Source of the DNA: Nosocomiicoccus massiliensis
GTDB lineage: Bacteria > Bacillota > Bacilli > Staphylococcales > Salinicoccaceae
Reading direction: 5' to 3'
Assembly: GCF_002871345.2 (NCBI RefSeq)
Contig: NZ_CP136964.1
Coordinates: 310,001 to 374,000 of the forward strand
DNA: 64,000 nucleotides
Positions within the stretch are counted from its first letter, which is position 1. The number at the start of each line of letters is the position of its first letter. The notes under the pieces are model-generated. The model was not told the origin of the DNA and did not search any database. It saw only the letters and a list, made by a program, of their open reading frames with translations. Of this stretch, positions 36,410-45,485 are shown piece by piece. Position numbers and translations under genes: made by a program.

Positions 36410-36449
36410 TATACTACACGAAAACATGATATTATTGAATAAATATTAA
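36410..36449 (+). promoter_or_regulatory. argR promoter region with candidate ARG box
   Basis: A TATACT -10 candidate lies at 36410-36415 without a clear -35. TGAATAAATATTAA at 36436-36449 matches the ARG-box half-palindrome TGAATWWWWATTCA with one mismatch, placed where ArgR could control its own transcription, and that of recN behind it. Confidence 0.45.
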
Positions 36450-36472
36450 TGATATACATTGAGGTGACAATT

Positions 36473-36925
36473 ATGTCTAGTAAAGTAGTAAGGCAAATTA
36501 AAATTAGAGAAATTATTACGAGTAACGACATTGAAACGCAAGAAGAACTTGTCCAAAAATTACGCGAAAATAATTTCGATGTAACTCAAGCAACGGTGTC
36601 ACGTGATATTAAAGAATTACAATTATTTAAAGTTCCAAAAGCTGATGGTACGTATATTTACAGCATGCCTGAAGATAGACGTTATCATACTCTTGAAAAA
36701 CTCGGTCGCTATTTAATGGATAGCTTTGTAAAGCTAGATTATCAAGACAGTTTAATAGTATTAAAAACGTTACCTGGTAACGCACAGTCAATCGGAGCGA
36801 TTATTGATCAACTCGAATGGGAAGAAATTATCGGTACAATTTGTGGAGATGATACGTGTCTTATAATCTGTAGAGGAGAAGAAGCAAGAGATAGCGTTAA
36901 AGAGAAAATTTTTAATCTGATTTAA
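36473..36925 (+). CDS. argR: Arginine repressor ArgR/AhrC
   Basis: The 150-residue regulator has a winged HTH ([22 protein letters not shown], then [17 protein letters not shown] as recognition helix) and the hexamerisation/arginine domain with [25 protein letters not shown] sequence and [14 protein letters not shown] near residues 122-135. It represses arginine synthesis and activates its breakdown. ATG 36473 is 7 bases after GAGGTGAC; an upstream in-frame ATG has no such site. recN follows after 13 bases. Confidence 0.94.
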   Translation: MSSKVVRQIKIREIITSNDIETQEELVQKLRENNFDVTQATVSRDIKELQLFKVPKADGTYIYSMPEDRRYHTLEKLGRYLMDSFVKLDYQDSLIVLKTLPGNAQSIGAIIDQLEWEEIIGTICGDDTCLIICRGEEARDSVKEKIFNLI

Positions 36926-36938
36926 GGAGCTGAGCACT

Positions 36939-38606
36939 ATTTTACTCCGTCTAAATATCAATAACTTTGCGGTACTAGAAAATGTAGAGCTTGATTTTTA
37001 CAACCATTTAACGATTATTTCTGGTGAATCCGGAGCCGGTAAGTCGATGTTAATTGATGCGTTGTCATACTTAGCGGGTAAGCGTGCTTCAATGGATGAC
37101 ATTCGTTATGATACGAGTGGGCTCGTATTAGAAGGTGTGTTTGATTTTCCAAATACCGCTACACTAAACGCCTTACTTGAACAATATAACATCCCAGTTG
37201 ATGAAGTTTTTATCGTTAAAAGAGAGATAATGCATAACAAAAAAAGTATCGTTAAAATCAATAACCAAATGATTACTCTTGGCCAACTTCAAGAAATTAT
37301 GCAAGAAGTATTTACTATTCATACGCAACACAAAAACGATGAATTATTAGAAACAAGCCGTCAAATCGATTATCTCGATCGATATATTGAACTCTATGAT
37401 GAAGAAGATTTTAAACAGTATCAGCAGTTATTTTATCAATATGACTCTATACAAAAACGTATCGCAGAACTCGAATATAAAGATCGCAATCGATTAGAAC
37501 AACTAGAACTATTAGAACACCAATATAATGAACTTCAATTAATGAATTTCACGACAGAAACTGAAGAAGATGATTTAGAAAAAGAACTCGAATACTTAAT
37601 GAATTTTGAAAACGTCAATGAGAAGTTCGAACAAATTAAATCGATTTTAGACGGTGAAATTAGTGTTCAGTCTCTTTTATATGACGTCGTGCATCAACTT
37701 GAGGGGATTACACCATTTGATGAAAAGTATTCTATATATACTGAAAAACTCGAAGAGAGTTATCATTTATTAACTGAGCTAAATAGTCAAGTTACGAATG
37801 ATTTGAGTACGCTTGAATACGATGAAGCGCGTTTAAACGAAATCCAAGACCGTTTAAATAGTATTAATCAGTTAAAACGTAAATTTAATGAGACATTTGA
37901 AGGTTTATTACGTTTAGAGCGTAAACTAGAGACGGATATTAATGATTTAAAAAACTTTAGTCAATCATATGAAGAATTAATCAATGAAAAAGAAAAAGTG
38001 TTTAAACAATTAAATGTATATGCTAAAAAGCTACATGACATTCGTCTTGACCGTAAAGACTTTTTAGAATCTGCGATTGTGAAAGAACTAGAAGACCTCG
38101 ATATGAAAGATGTTCAGTTTAAAATCGATGTAAAGGAAACTCAATTTAACACACTCGGATTTTCTAACGTTGAATTTTTCATTACGACAAATAAAGGTGA
38201 ACCGTTGAAACCATTAAACAAAGTGGCTTCAGGGGGAGAAGTTTCACGTATTAATTTAGGGCTCAGATCAATCTTTTCAATGTTTGAAAATCAAGCCCTC
38301 GTAATTTTAGATGAAATCGATTCAGGAGTCAGTGGTAAAGTAGCGACTAAAATGGCAGAAAAAATGAAACTACTCGCAAAGACGAGACAAGTATTTGCGA
38401 TATCTCATTTACCTCAAGCAGCAGCGGTGGCAGACCATCATTTACACGTGTATAAAACAGTTGTTAATGATCGTACTGTTTCGAAAGCTGAATATTTAGA
38501 TGAAAATGAACATATTGAAGAGATTGCACGTATGTTAAGTGGGTCTACGATTAATGATGCAGCAATTAAAAACGCGAAAGAATTAATAAAGACGAGTAAA
38601 CAGTAA
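36939..38606 (+). CDS. recN: DNA repair protein RecN, probable ATT start codon
   Basis: The 555-residue SMC-like ATPase acts early in double-strand break repair. The N-terminus LLRLNINNFAVLENVELDF matches the family and Walker A GESGAGKS is at residues 29-36. A coiled coil spans about 150-340; the signature is ASGGEVSRINLGLRS and Walker B is LVILDEIDSGVSG. The first ATG (37047) lies beyond Walker A and cannot be the start. No ATG, GTG or TTG exists at the right place; AAGGAG (36924-36929) is nine bases before ATT at 36939, which gives the exact family N-terminus. I therefore call ATT. Confidence 0.85.
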   Translation: MLLRLNINNFAVLENVELDFYNHLTIISGESGAGKSMLIDALSYLAGKRASMDDIRYDTSGLVLEGVFDFPNTATLNALLEQYNIPVDEVFIVKREIMHNKKSIVKINNQMITLGQLQEIMQEVFTIHTQHKNDELLETSRQIDYLDRYIELYDEEDFKQYQQLFYQYDSIQKRIAELEYKDRNRLEQLELLEHQYNELQLMNFTTETEEDDLEKELEYLMNFENVNEKFEQIKSILDGEISVQSLLYDVVHQLEGITPFDEKYSIYTEKLEESYHLLTELNSQVTNDLSTLEYDEARLNEIQDRLNSINQLKRKFNETFEGLLRLERKLETDINDLKNFSQSYEELINEKEKVFKQLNVYAKKLHDIRLDRKDFLESAIVKELEDLDMKDVQFKIDVKETQFNTLGFSNVEFFITTNKGEPLKPLNKVASGGEVSRINLGLRSIFSMFENQALVILDEIDSGVSGKVATKMAEKMKLLAKTRQVFAISHLPQAAAVADHHLHVYKTVVNDRTVSKAEYLDENEHIEEIARMLSGSTINDAAIKNAKELIKTSKQ

Positions 38607-38626
38607 TTTGTTTACTCGTCTTTTGC
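38588..38626. terminator. Bidirectional terminator after recN
   Basis: The stem AAAGACGAGTAAAC / GTTTACTCGTCTTT overlaps the ends of recN and of the convergent DUF2627 gene. Confidence 0.88.
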
Positions 38627-38854
38627 TTTAAATCGCTCTTGAACTCGTTTATTTTTTCGCTCTCTATGAAGGACGTATCCTGCAACGAACCAAACTCCGA
38701 ACACTAAGAGTACTAACCCTACAATAAATTGAAGGACAAGAGAACTAAATGGATCAATTGTGATACCGAATATACTGTCGCGAATTAATTTTACGCCATA
38801 TCCTGCAATAAAGACAGGAATCACTAATATTAATAGTGCAATTATTTTTTTCAT
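38612..38854 (-). CDS. DUF2627 family small membrane protein
   Basis: The 80-residue protein starts KKIIALLILVIPVFIAGYGVKLIRDSIFG, then has a second membrane segment (about 38-62) and a basic tail HRERKNKRVQERFKAKDE. This matches DUF2627 (B. subtilis YqzF), which lies next to the bkd genes there as well. I chose ATG 38854, nine bases after AAGGTG; the longer frame upstream has no such site. Function unknown. Confidence 0.75.
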   Translation of the reverse strand: MKKIIALLILVIPVFIAGYGVKLIRDSIFGITIDPFSSLVLQFIVGLVLLVFGVWFVAGYVLHRERKNKRVQERFKAKDE

Positions 38855-39006
38855 GTAATCAAACACCTTACTCAACATAATTATATAGTCTGTTAATGAA
38901 ATCATCGTTTGTTAATGTATAATAGGAGATAATACATTTGTTTCATCGTATTTATTCTAGTCTATATAGAAAATGCGAGCAAGTAGTATATTTTTTTACA
39001 ACTTTC

Positions 39007-39021
39007 ACTGGTCTGACCAGT
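39007..39021. promoter_or_regulatory. Perfect 15-bp palindrome before lpdA, FadR/GntR-type operator
   Basis: ACTGGTC-T-GACCAGT is identical in form to the E. coli FadR operator core (ACTGGTCnGACCAGT). It ends 7 bases before the lpdA ribosome site and 17 bases before its ATG, after a TATATT at 38987-38992 that may be a -10. A protein bound there would block early elongation or initiation. The core TGGTnnnACCA recurs in the accB promoter. Confidence 0.68.
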
Positions 39022-39038
39022 AACTTATGGAGGGTTTT

Positions 39039-40433
39039 ATGGAAAAATCATATGACATCGCGATAATCGGTGGAGGTACAGGCGGCTATGTAGCTGCGAT
39101 ACGTGCAAGACAACTCGGCTTTACTGTCGCACTCATTGAAAAAGATAAACTCGGTGGCACGTGCTTACATAACGGTTGTATACCAACGAAAAGTTTGCTG
39201 AACACTTCAAATTTAATAAAAACTGCCAATCAGTTATCTGAATTCGGAATTTCTGAAGTATTGAATTTTAATTATGAAAAAATCATTGATAAAAAGAATA
39301 AAACTGTAGACACGTTATATAACGGTGTGTCATCACTCATGAAAAAACATCAAATTGACGTTTACTATGGTCATGGGAGGATATTAGGGCCGTCAATTTT
39401 CTCACCGATGGCAGGCACAATCGCTGTAGAAACTGAAAACGATTCTATTATTATTAAAAATGATTATGTCATTATAGCGACTGGGTCTAAACCGATCGAA
39501 CTTGACTTTTTACCATTTGATGGGGAATTTGTATTGTCGAGTAAAGAATTTTTATCTCAAAAAAAATTACCTAAATCTGTAGGTATTATCGGCGGTGGAG
39601 TCATTGGATTAGAACTTGCATCTATATTATCTAATTTAAATGTCGACGTGACGATAATTGAAGGTAGTCAAAATATAATTCCTAATGAAGATAAAGACGT
39701 TATTCGTACGCTTAAAAAACATTTAGAACAGAGTAATGTAAAAATCACAACTGACTTTAAAATTAGTAATCAGAGCGTTACAGTTGATAACGGTGTTTCT
39801 ATAAAGTATAACGACGAAACATTGAATTTCGAGCAAGTAATTGTTGCGATTGGGCGTAAAGCCAATATCGATGATATTGGCTTAAACAACACGAAAGCAA
39901 AATTCAATACTTATATTGAAACGAATGAATTTTACCAAACAGCAGACAGCCATATATATGCGATTGGAGATGTATTAAATACATATCAACTCGCACATGT
40001 TGCTTCAAAAGAAGGCATAATAGCGGTTGAGCATATTAAAGGTTTAAATCCAATCACACTAAATTATGACACTGTACCGAGATGTATATATACGAATTTA
40101 GAAGTTGGGGTAGTCGGTCCTACAGAAGAACAGTTAAAAGAAAAAGGTATCGAATATAATGTGAGCGTATTACCACTTCAAGCAGTTGGTAAGGCGATTA
40201 TTGAAAATGGCGGAGAAGGTTTTGTTAAGTTAATTACTGATAAAGATAATATGTTATTAGGCGCATCGATTGTTGGACCAAATGCGACTGAAATTATTAA
40301 CGAATTATCGCTTGCATCGTTTTTAAATAGTTCGGTAGAAGAACTATATAATTCAGTACATGCGCATCCGTCAATAAGTGAAGGAATTATGGAATCTGCA
40401 TTACTTATTGACGAAAGAGGGATTCATTTTTAA
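39039..40433 (+). CDS. lpdA: Dihydrolipoyl dehydrogenase (E3) of the branched-chain complex
   Basis: The 464-residue FAD disulfide reductase reoxidises the lipoyl arm. It shows the FAD motif IIGGGTGGYVAAIRA near residue 8, the redox pair GGTCLHNGCIPTKSLL near 38-54, the NAD motif GIIGGGVIGLELASIL near 176, YAIGDVL near 307 and the C-terminal HAHPSISEG with the catalytic His-Glu. ATG 39039 is 5 bases after GGAGGG. As first gene of the bkd operon it serves branched-chain 2-oxoacid oxidation, which supplies primers for anteiso and iso fatty acids. Confidence 0.94.
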   Translation: MEKSYDIAIIGGGTGGYVAAIRARQLGFTVALIEKDKLGGTCLHNGCIPTKSLLNTSNLIKTANQLSEFGISEVLNFNYEKIIDKKNKTVDTLYNGVSSLMKKHQIDVYYGHGRILGPSIFSPMAGTIAVETENDSIIIKNDYVIIATGSKPIELDFLPFDGEFVLSSKEFLSQKKLPKSVGIIGGGVIGLELASILSNLNVDVTIIEGSQNIIPNEDKDVIRTLKKHLEQSNVKITTDFKISNQSVTVDNGVSIKYNDETLNFEQVIVAIGRKANIDDIGLNNTKAKFNTYIETNEFYQTADSHIYAIGDVLNTYQLAHVASKEGIIAVEHIKGLNPITLNYDTVPRCIYTNLEVGVVGPTEEQLKEKGIEYNVSVLPLQAVGKAIIENGGEGFVKLITDKDNMLLGASIVGPNATEIINELSLASFLNSSVEELYNSVHAHPSISEGIMESALLIDERGIHF

Positions 40434-40445
40434 GGAGAGATTCGA

Positions 40446-41435
40446 ATGATAGATTATAAAACATTAGATTTAACAGAAGACGACTTAAAAGAAATGTATC
40501 GTTTAATGTTAACGACACGAAAAATTGATGAACGTATGATGTTATTAAACCGTGCGGGAAAAATTCCATTTGTCGTATCGTGTCAAGGTAAAGAAGCGGC
40601 ACAAGTCGGTGCAGCTTATGCTTTAAAGAAAAAAATTGACTATTTAAACCCATATTATAGAGATTTAGGAATGGTAACAACACTTGGTACAACACCCTTA
40701 GAAAGTATGCTTGCAGCATTTGCGAAGCGAGATGATACGTCAAGTGGAGGGAGACAAATGCCCGGTCACTTTAGCGATTACGAGTTAAATATTGTGACTC
40801 AAGGATCAACTGTAACAACTCAAGTACTTCACGCAGCAGGTATTGCGTATGCATTAAAAATGGATGGTAAAGAAGCTGTATCATTTACTTCACTCGGTGA
40901 AGGTTCTACGTCTCAAGGCGATTTTCATGAAGCGCTAAACTTTGCGAGTGTTCATCAATTACCGTATATATGCTTTATTGAAAATAATGGTTACGCGATT
41001 AGTGTCCCAAAATCACTTCAATACAATATTGATGACTTATCAGAGCGAAAACATGCATATGGAATACACGGAGAACAAATTAACGGCAATGATCCACTTG
41101 AAGTATTTCAATCTGTAAAAGCTGCTCGAACACGTGCTATCAACGGGGAAGGTCCTACGATAATCGATGCGCTAGTTTCGAGAATTGGGGCACACTCTTC
41201 AGATGACGATGATTCTTATAGAGATAAAGCACATGTACAAACATTAAAAGACACGGACTGCTTAATCACGTTTAAAGATTATATATTAAAAAATACAACG
41301 ATAGAAGAAGAGTGGTTCGAAGCAATCGATGAAGAAGTTAAAAATATTATTAACGACGCGACAAAAGAAGCAGAACATGCACCATATGCAGAACCTTCTT
41401 ATGCGTTAAAACACGTGTATGAGGAGGAATTATAA
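40446..41435 (+). CDS. bkdAA: Branched-chain 2-oxoacid dehydrogenase E1 alpha
   Basis: The 329-residue E1 alpha subunit binds thiamine diphosphate with E1 beta. SCQGKEAAQVGAAYAL lies near residue 44, YRDLGMVTTLG near 70, the ThDP motif with GEGSTSQGDFHEALNFAS near 151 and ENNGYAISVP near 182. A phosphorylation-loop-like RIGAHSSDDDDSYRD stretch is at 246. Last base overlaps the start of bkdAB. AGGAGAG precedes the ATG. Confidence 0.95.
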   Translation: MIDYKTLDLTEDDLKEMYRLMLTTRKIDERMMLLNRAGKIPFVVSCQGKEAAQVGAAYALKKKIDYLNPYYRDLGMVTTLGTTPLESMLAAFAKRDDTSSGGRQMPGHFSDYELNIVTQGSTVTTQVLHAAGIAYALKMDGKEAVSFTSLGEGSTSQGDFHEALNFASVHQLPYICFIENNGYAISVPKSLQYNIDDLSERKHAYGIHGEQINGNDPLEVFQSVKAARTRAINGEGPTIIDALVSRIGAHSSDDDDSYRDKAHVQTLKDTDCLITFKDYILKNTTIEEEWFEAIDEEVKNIINDATKEAEHAPYAEPSYALKHVYEEEL

Positions 41436-42421
41436 TGACAAAAACGATGACATTGTTAGAAGCAATCCATGACGGATTAGACTATGAGATGGGAAAAGAT
41501 GAGAATGTATTCGTTCTAGGAGAAGATGTCGGTCAAAAAGGTGGCGTGTTTAAAGTAACGGCTGGACTCCAAGAGAAGTACGGAAAAATGCGAGTGCTCG
41601 ACACGCCACTCGCAGAATCATTAATTGTCGGTACAGCAATTGGCGCGTCACTCGCAGGGAAACGACCAGTTGCTGAAATACAGTTTGCAGAGTATATATT
41701 ACCTGCGACAAACCAAATTATGAGTGAAGCAGCTAAAATTAGATATCGTTCTAATAATGGATGGCATTGTCCAATTGTAATTCGTGCACCATTTGGTGGA
41801 GGGATACACGGGGCACTTTATCATTCACAATCGATTGAAAGTGTATTTAGTTCCACACCCGGTTTAAAGGTTGTTATACCTTCTACACCAAGTGATGCAA
41901 AAGGATTACTTATTTCTGCAATACGCGATAACGATCCTGTTTTATTTTTCGAGCATAAAAAAGCATATCGTTTACTTAAAGAAGACGTACCGACAGGTGA
42001 ACATGTTGTACCTATTGGTAAGGCAGATATTAAACGTGAAGGTAAAGATATCACGGTAATAACTTACGGGTTATGTGTTCATATGGCCATTGAAGCGGCT
42101 GAACGATTAGAGAATGATGGATACAGTGCTAAAGTTGTTGATTTAAGAACAATTTACCCGCTCGATCAAGAGACGATTATAGAATCTGTTAAAGACACAA
42201 GTAAAGTATTACTCGTCACTGAAGATAATTTAGAAGGTAGTGTAATGAGTGAGGTATCTGCGATTATATCTGAACATGCATTTTACGATTTAGACGCACC
42301 AGTTATGAGACTTGCCGCACCTAACGTACCAGCGATGCCATATGCACCACCAATGGAAGACTATTTTATGGTGAATCCAGATAAAATCTATGAAAAGATG
42401 AAAGAACTTGCAGAACATTAA
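41435..42421 (+). CDS. bkdAB: Branched-chain 2-oxoacid dehydrogenase E1 beta
   Basis: This 328-residue transketolase-like subunit completes the E1 active site. Family marks include FVLGEDVGQKGGVFKVT near residue 25, DTPLAESLIVGTAIGA near 56, EIQFAEYILPA near 81, APFGGGIHGALYHSQS near 117 and EDNLEGSVMSEV near 262. GAGGAGG precedes the ATG, which overlaps the bkdAA stop. Length is normal. Confidence 0.95.
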   Translation: MTKTMTLLEAIHDGLDYEMGKDENVFVLGEDVGQKGGVFKVTAGLQEKYGKMRVLDTPLAESLIVGTAIGASLAGKRPVAEIQFAEYILPATNQIMSEAAKIRYRSNNGWHCPIVIRAPFGGGIHGALYHSQSIESVFSSTPGLKVVIPSTPSDAKGLLISAIRDNDPVLFFEHKKAYRLLKEDVPTGEHVVPIGKADIKREGKDITVITYGLCVHMAIEAAERLENDGYSAKVVDLRTIYPLDQETIIESVKDTSKVLLVTEDNLEGSVMSEVSAIISEHAFYDLDAPVMRLAAPNVPAMPYAPPMEDYFMVNPDKIYEKMKELAEH

Positions 42422-42435
42422 AAGAGGTGAAACGA

Positions 42436-43635
42436 TTGATAGAAGTCATTAAAATGCCAAAACTCGGAGAAAGTGTGCATGAAGGAACAGTAGAAGCGTG
42501 GCTTGTTGAGCCTGGTAGTAAAGTAAATGAATATGATCCGTTATGTGAAATTTTAACCGATAAAGTAACAGCTGAAGTCCCTTCTAGTTTTGAAGGAGTG
42601 ATAGAAAAAATACTCGTAGATGTTGGTGAAACAATAGAAGTCGGAACACCAATTTGTGAAATTAAGGTATCTAACAAAGTTCATGAAAAAGAACCAGAAC
42701 AAAAATCTCAACCACAAACTAATAAAAAAGATAATAATAGTACAGACACACAAAAAGAGATTAAAAGAATATCACCTGTCGTGATGAGATTAGCATCAGA
42801 ACATAACGTTAATTTAGATGATGTTGAAGGTACAGGACAATTTGGACGTGTTACAAAAAAGGATATTTTATCGTATATCGATAATCCTGTGAAAAATGAA
42901 GCACCAAAAACAGATAAATCATCAATCGGTATTAAAACTACTAGTGACACTTCTAGACTAGAATTAACCGGTGTTAAAAAAGCAATCGCAAATAATATGG
43001 TGAAATCTAAAACTGAAATTCCACATGCTTGGATGATGATAGAAGTAGATGCAACAGAGCTCGTTCATTTAAGAAATAAATATAAAGATGCATTTAAATC
43101 TGAAGGTATTAAATTAACTTATTTTGCATTCTTTATAGAAGCAGTAGCAAAAGCCCTAAATACAAATAAAATACTCAATAGCAGTTGGCAAGGGGATTCT
43201 ATTCAAATCCACGATTCAATCAATTTAAATATCGCAGTATCCGCTGATGACGACTTATACGTTCCGGTCATTCATAATGCAGATATGTTGTCGATTCGAG
43301 GAATCGCAAAAAAACTTGCACAACTTGCTGAAAAAGGCAGAACACATGCGCTAACTTCGGAAGATATGCACGGTGGGACATTTACAATTAATAACACGGG
43401 CGCATTTGGTTCTATTCAGTCACAAGGCGTCATTAACCACCCACAAGCTGCTATATTACAAGTTGAATCTATCGTTAAAAAACCTGTTTTTATCGATGAA
43501 ATGCTCGCAGCAAGATATATGGTAAACCTTTGTTTATCTATCGATCATAGAGTACTGAACGGTGTAGATGCAGGTAAATTTTTACAAGATGTTAAGAAAA
43601 ATATTGAGTCTATTGATAGTGAAACAACGCTTTAA
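42436..43635 (+). CDS. bkdB: Branched-chain 2-oxoacid dehydrogenase E2 (lipoyl acyltransferase)
   Basis: The 399-residue E2 core has one lipoyl domain (lipoyl lysine in LTDKVTAEVPS), a charged Lys/Gln/Asn linker, a peripheral subunit-binding domain (ISPVVMRLASEHNVNLDDVEGTG-like, near residue 110), a second linker and the catalytic domain ending LSIDHRVLNGVDAGKFL with the active histidine. I chose TTG 42436, eight bases after AAAGAGG, over the in-frame GTG that overlaps this site. No ptb, buk or bcd genes accompany the operon. Confidence 0.92.
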   Translation: MIEVIKMPKLGESVHEGTVEAWLVEPGSKVNEYDPLCEILTDKVTAEVPSSFEGVIEKILVDVGETIEVGTPICEIKVSNKVHEKEPEQKSQPQTNKKDNNSTDTQKEIKRISPVVMRLASEHNVNLDDVEGTGQFGRVTKKDILSYIDNPVKNEAPKTDKSSIGIKTTSDTSRLELTGVKKAIANNMVKSKTEIPHAWMMIEVDATELVHLRNKYKDAFKSEGIKLTYFAFFIEAVAKALNTNKILNSSWQGDSIQIHDSINLNIAVSADDDLYVPVIHNADMLSIRGIAKKLAQLAEKGRTHALTSEDMHGGTFTINNTGAFGSIQSQGVINHPQAAILQVESIVKKPVFIDEMLAARYMVNLCLSIDHRVLNGVDAGKFLQDVKKNIESIDSETTL

Positions 43636-43695
43636 TCTTTACAAATAAAATATTTAACATTACACTTTAATTATTACAGTAAAGAGGTGCTATCT

Positions 43696-44133
43696 ATGGA
43701 TTTAGATTTTAAAATATATATGGAAGATTTAGTGGAAAATGCGAGAAAAGAACTCACAGATGTTGGGTACGAACAACTTTTGACGCCAGAAGAAGTTAAT
43801 GAAGCGTTAGACAAAGAAGGTACTGCACTTGTGATGATTAACTCAGTATGTGGATGTGCAGGTGGTATCGCACGTCCAGCAGCGATTCACTCACTAAACT
43901 TCGACAAAAAACCAACACATTTATATACAGTTTTTGCCGGACAAGAAAAAGATGCAACTGAAGCAGTTCGTGAACGTACACCAGACTTTTTACCGTCATC
44001 TCCAAGTTTTGCGTTTTTCAAAGACGGAAAAGTGGTAGATATGATAGAGAGACATGAAATTGAAGGTCACGATGTCATGAGTGTCATTACAGATCTGCAA
44101 GCATGGTTTATGGAACACGGCGATGACATTTAA
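43696..44133 (+). CDS. brxB: Bacilliredoxin BrxA/BrxB family (YqiW-like)
   Basis: The 145-residue thioredoxin-fold protein has the active motif [13 protein letters not shown] near residues 50-62; CGC is the bacilliredoxin signature. Such proteins remove bacillithiol from oxidised protein cysteines. [33 protein letters not shown] sequence near 95-125 is family-typical. ATG 43696 follows AGAGGTG by 7 bases. It lies after bkdB as yqiW does in B. subtilis. The choice of BrxB over BrxA is by synteny. Confidence 0.9.
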   Translation: MDLDFKIYMEDLVENARKELTDVGYEQLLTPEEVNEALDKEGTALVMINSVCGCAGGIARPAAIHSLNFDKKPTHLYTVFAGQEKDATEAVRERTPDFLPSSPSFAFFKDGKVVDMIERHEIEGHDVMSVITDLQAWFMEHGDDI

Positions 44134-44162
44134 AAAAGTGGTCCATTGATGGACCACTTTTT
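44133..44162. terminator. Bidirectional terminator after brxB
   Basis: AAAAAGTGGTCCA / TGGACCACTTTTT, a perfect 13-bp stem with TTGA loop, between brxB and the convergent Prli42-like gene. Confidence 0.9.
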
Positions 44163-44163
44163 C

Positions 44164-44262
44164 TTATAGTGCTGTGAGATAGCTTAATCCCATTAATAAA
44201 CCTGAAACAACGATTAAGATAATCATTGCCCAAATGATAATGTTTTGTGCTTTTTTCGGCAT
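44164..44262 (-). CDS. 32-residue membrane protein, Prli42-like
   Basis: A short frame encodes MPKKAQ, then a single membrane helix IIIWAMIILIVVSGLLMGLSYL and ends TAL. It has ATG behind GAGGG at 8 bases and a terminator at its end, so it looks like a true gene. Length, the MPKK-type basic start and one helix match Prli42, the stressosome-linked miniprotein of Listeria, Bacillus and Staphylococcus. The gene next to brxB supports this. Identification is by eye and not secure. Confidence 0.65.
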   Translation of the reverse strand: MPKKAQNIIIWAMIILIVVSGLLMGLSYLTAL

Positions 44263-44342
44263 ATTGTGAACCCTCATTTTCTCAAATTATATAATTTTAT
44301 ATTACTTGTTCAAGTAATAATTTTCAACTAGGAGTGTAATTA

Positions 44343-45458
44343 ATGAAGAAAGAAAGAGTAGTAGAACTATTAAAAGAACTCGTAATGATCGATTCAGAAT
44401 CTGGTGATGAAAGAGAGATAGCTAATCGTTTATTTAAAGAGTTCGATCAACTTGAATTAAAAGGTTTTGAAGATGATACACAATCTGAAACAGGTTACGG
44501 TGCAGGGAACTTATTCTTTACACTAGAAGGAAATAAAGAAATAGAGCCGATTTGTTTTATGGTTCATATGGACACTGTTAAGCCAGGTAACGGAGTTAAA
44601 CCCGAAGTTCGCGATGGATATATGTATTCTGATGGAACGACAATTCTCGGTTCGGATGATAAAGCAGGGATCGCTGCAGTAATTGAAGCAATTCGATCAA
44701 TTAAAGAAAATAATATCCCACATGGTGATATTGAAGTTATCGTAACAGTTGGTGAAGAAACAGGTCTTGTCGGTGCAAAAGCTTTTGACACTTCAGTTGT
44801 TAAAAGTAAAATAGGATACGCAGTAGACGGTACAGGTCAAGTGGGTACAATTGTAAACCGTGCACCTGCACAAAATAAAATTGAAGCACACATTCATGGT
44901 AAAAAAGCTCACGCGGGAATCGAACCAGAAGTCGGTGTATCTGCAATTAATATCGCAGCGCTAGCGATAAGTAATATGACACTTGGTCGCGTCGATGAAA
45001 TGACGACATCAAACGTTGGTATTATTAAAGGTGGGGAAGCGACGAACATCGTATCAGACTATGCATATGTGTTACTTGAAGCAAGAAGTTTAGAAGAGGA
45101 TCGTCTTGCAAAACAAACAGCACATATTGAATCTGAATTTAAAAAAGCAGCGCATAAACTCGGTGGAGAAGTCGATGTTGACATTGACTTAATGTATCCA
45201 GCACTGCATTCAGAGGAAGAATCAGAAGCTGTAAAACTCGCAAGCGATGCTTCCGTAAAAATTGGTCGTGAACCCAATATTATTTCTTTAGGTGGAGGCA
45301 GTGACGGTAACATCTTTGCAGGCCAAGGAATCGACACAGTCATTTTAGGCTTAGGATATGAAGAGATTCATACGACATCAGAAAGAATGCCACTCGAAGA
45401 ATTATATAAAATCACAGAACTTATTATTAAAATGGTTGAGTTACAAGCAACTAAATAA
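44343..45458 (+). CDS. M20 family peptidase, tripeptidase T-like
   Basis: The 371-residue zinc peptidase has the metal-binding segments CFMVHMDTVKPG near residue 75, ILGSDDKAGIAAVIEA near 101, the catalytic Glu pair in VTVGEETGLVGA near 133, and a final histidine in LGYEEIHTTSERM near 348. The dimerisation domain lies at about 180-290. It corresponds to the PepT-like YqjE family found next to brxB and bkd. AGGAG lies 9 bases before the ATG. Probably removes amino acids from small peptides in the cytosol. Confidence 0.88.
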   Translation: MKKERVVELLKELVMIDSESGDEREIANRLFKEFDQLELKGFEDDTQSETGYGAGNLFFTLEGNKEIEPICFMVHMDTVKPGNGVKPEVRDGYMYSDGTTILGSDDKAGIAAVIEAIRSIKENNIPHGDIEVIVTVGEETGLVGAKAFDTSVVKSKIGYAVDGTGQVGTIVNRAPAQNKIEAHIHGKKAHAGIEPEVGVSAINIAALAISNMTLGRVDEMTTSNVGIIKGGEATNIVSDYAYVLLEARSLEEDRLAKQTAHIESEFKKAAHKLGGEVDVDIDLMYPALHSEEESEAVKLASDASVKIGREPNIISLGGGSDGNIFAGQGIDTVILGLGYEEIHTTSERMPLEELYKITELIIKMVELQATK

Positions 45459-45462
45459 TAAC

Positions 45463-45485
45463 AGGCGACATATGTCGCCTTTTTT
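45463..45485. terminator. Bidirectional terminator after the PepT-like gene
   Basis: AGGCGACATATGTCGCCT is an 18-bp perfect palindrome followed by TTTTT, between convergent genes. Confidence 0.85.

Noticed and set aside
37047..38606. recN starting at the first ATG (37047)
   Set aside because: That start would remove the Walker A motif, which is encoded in frame just upstream with a ribosome site.
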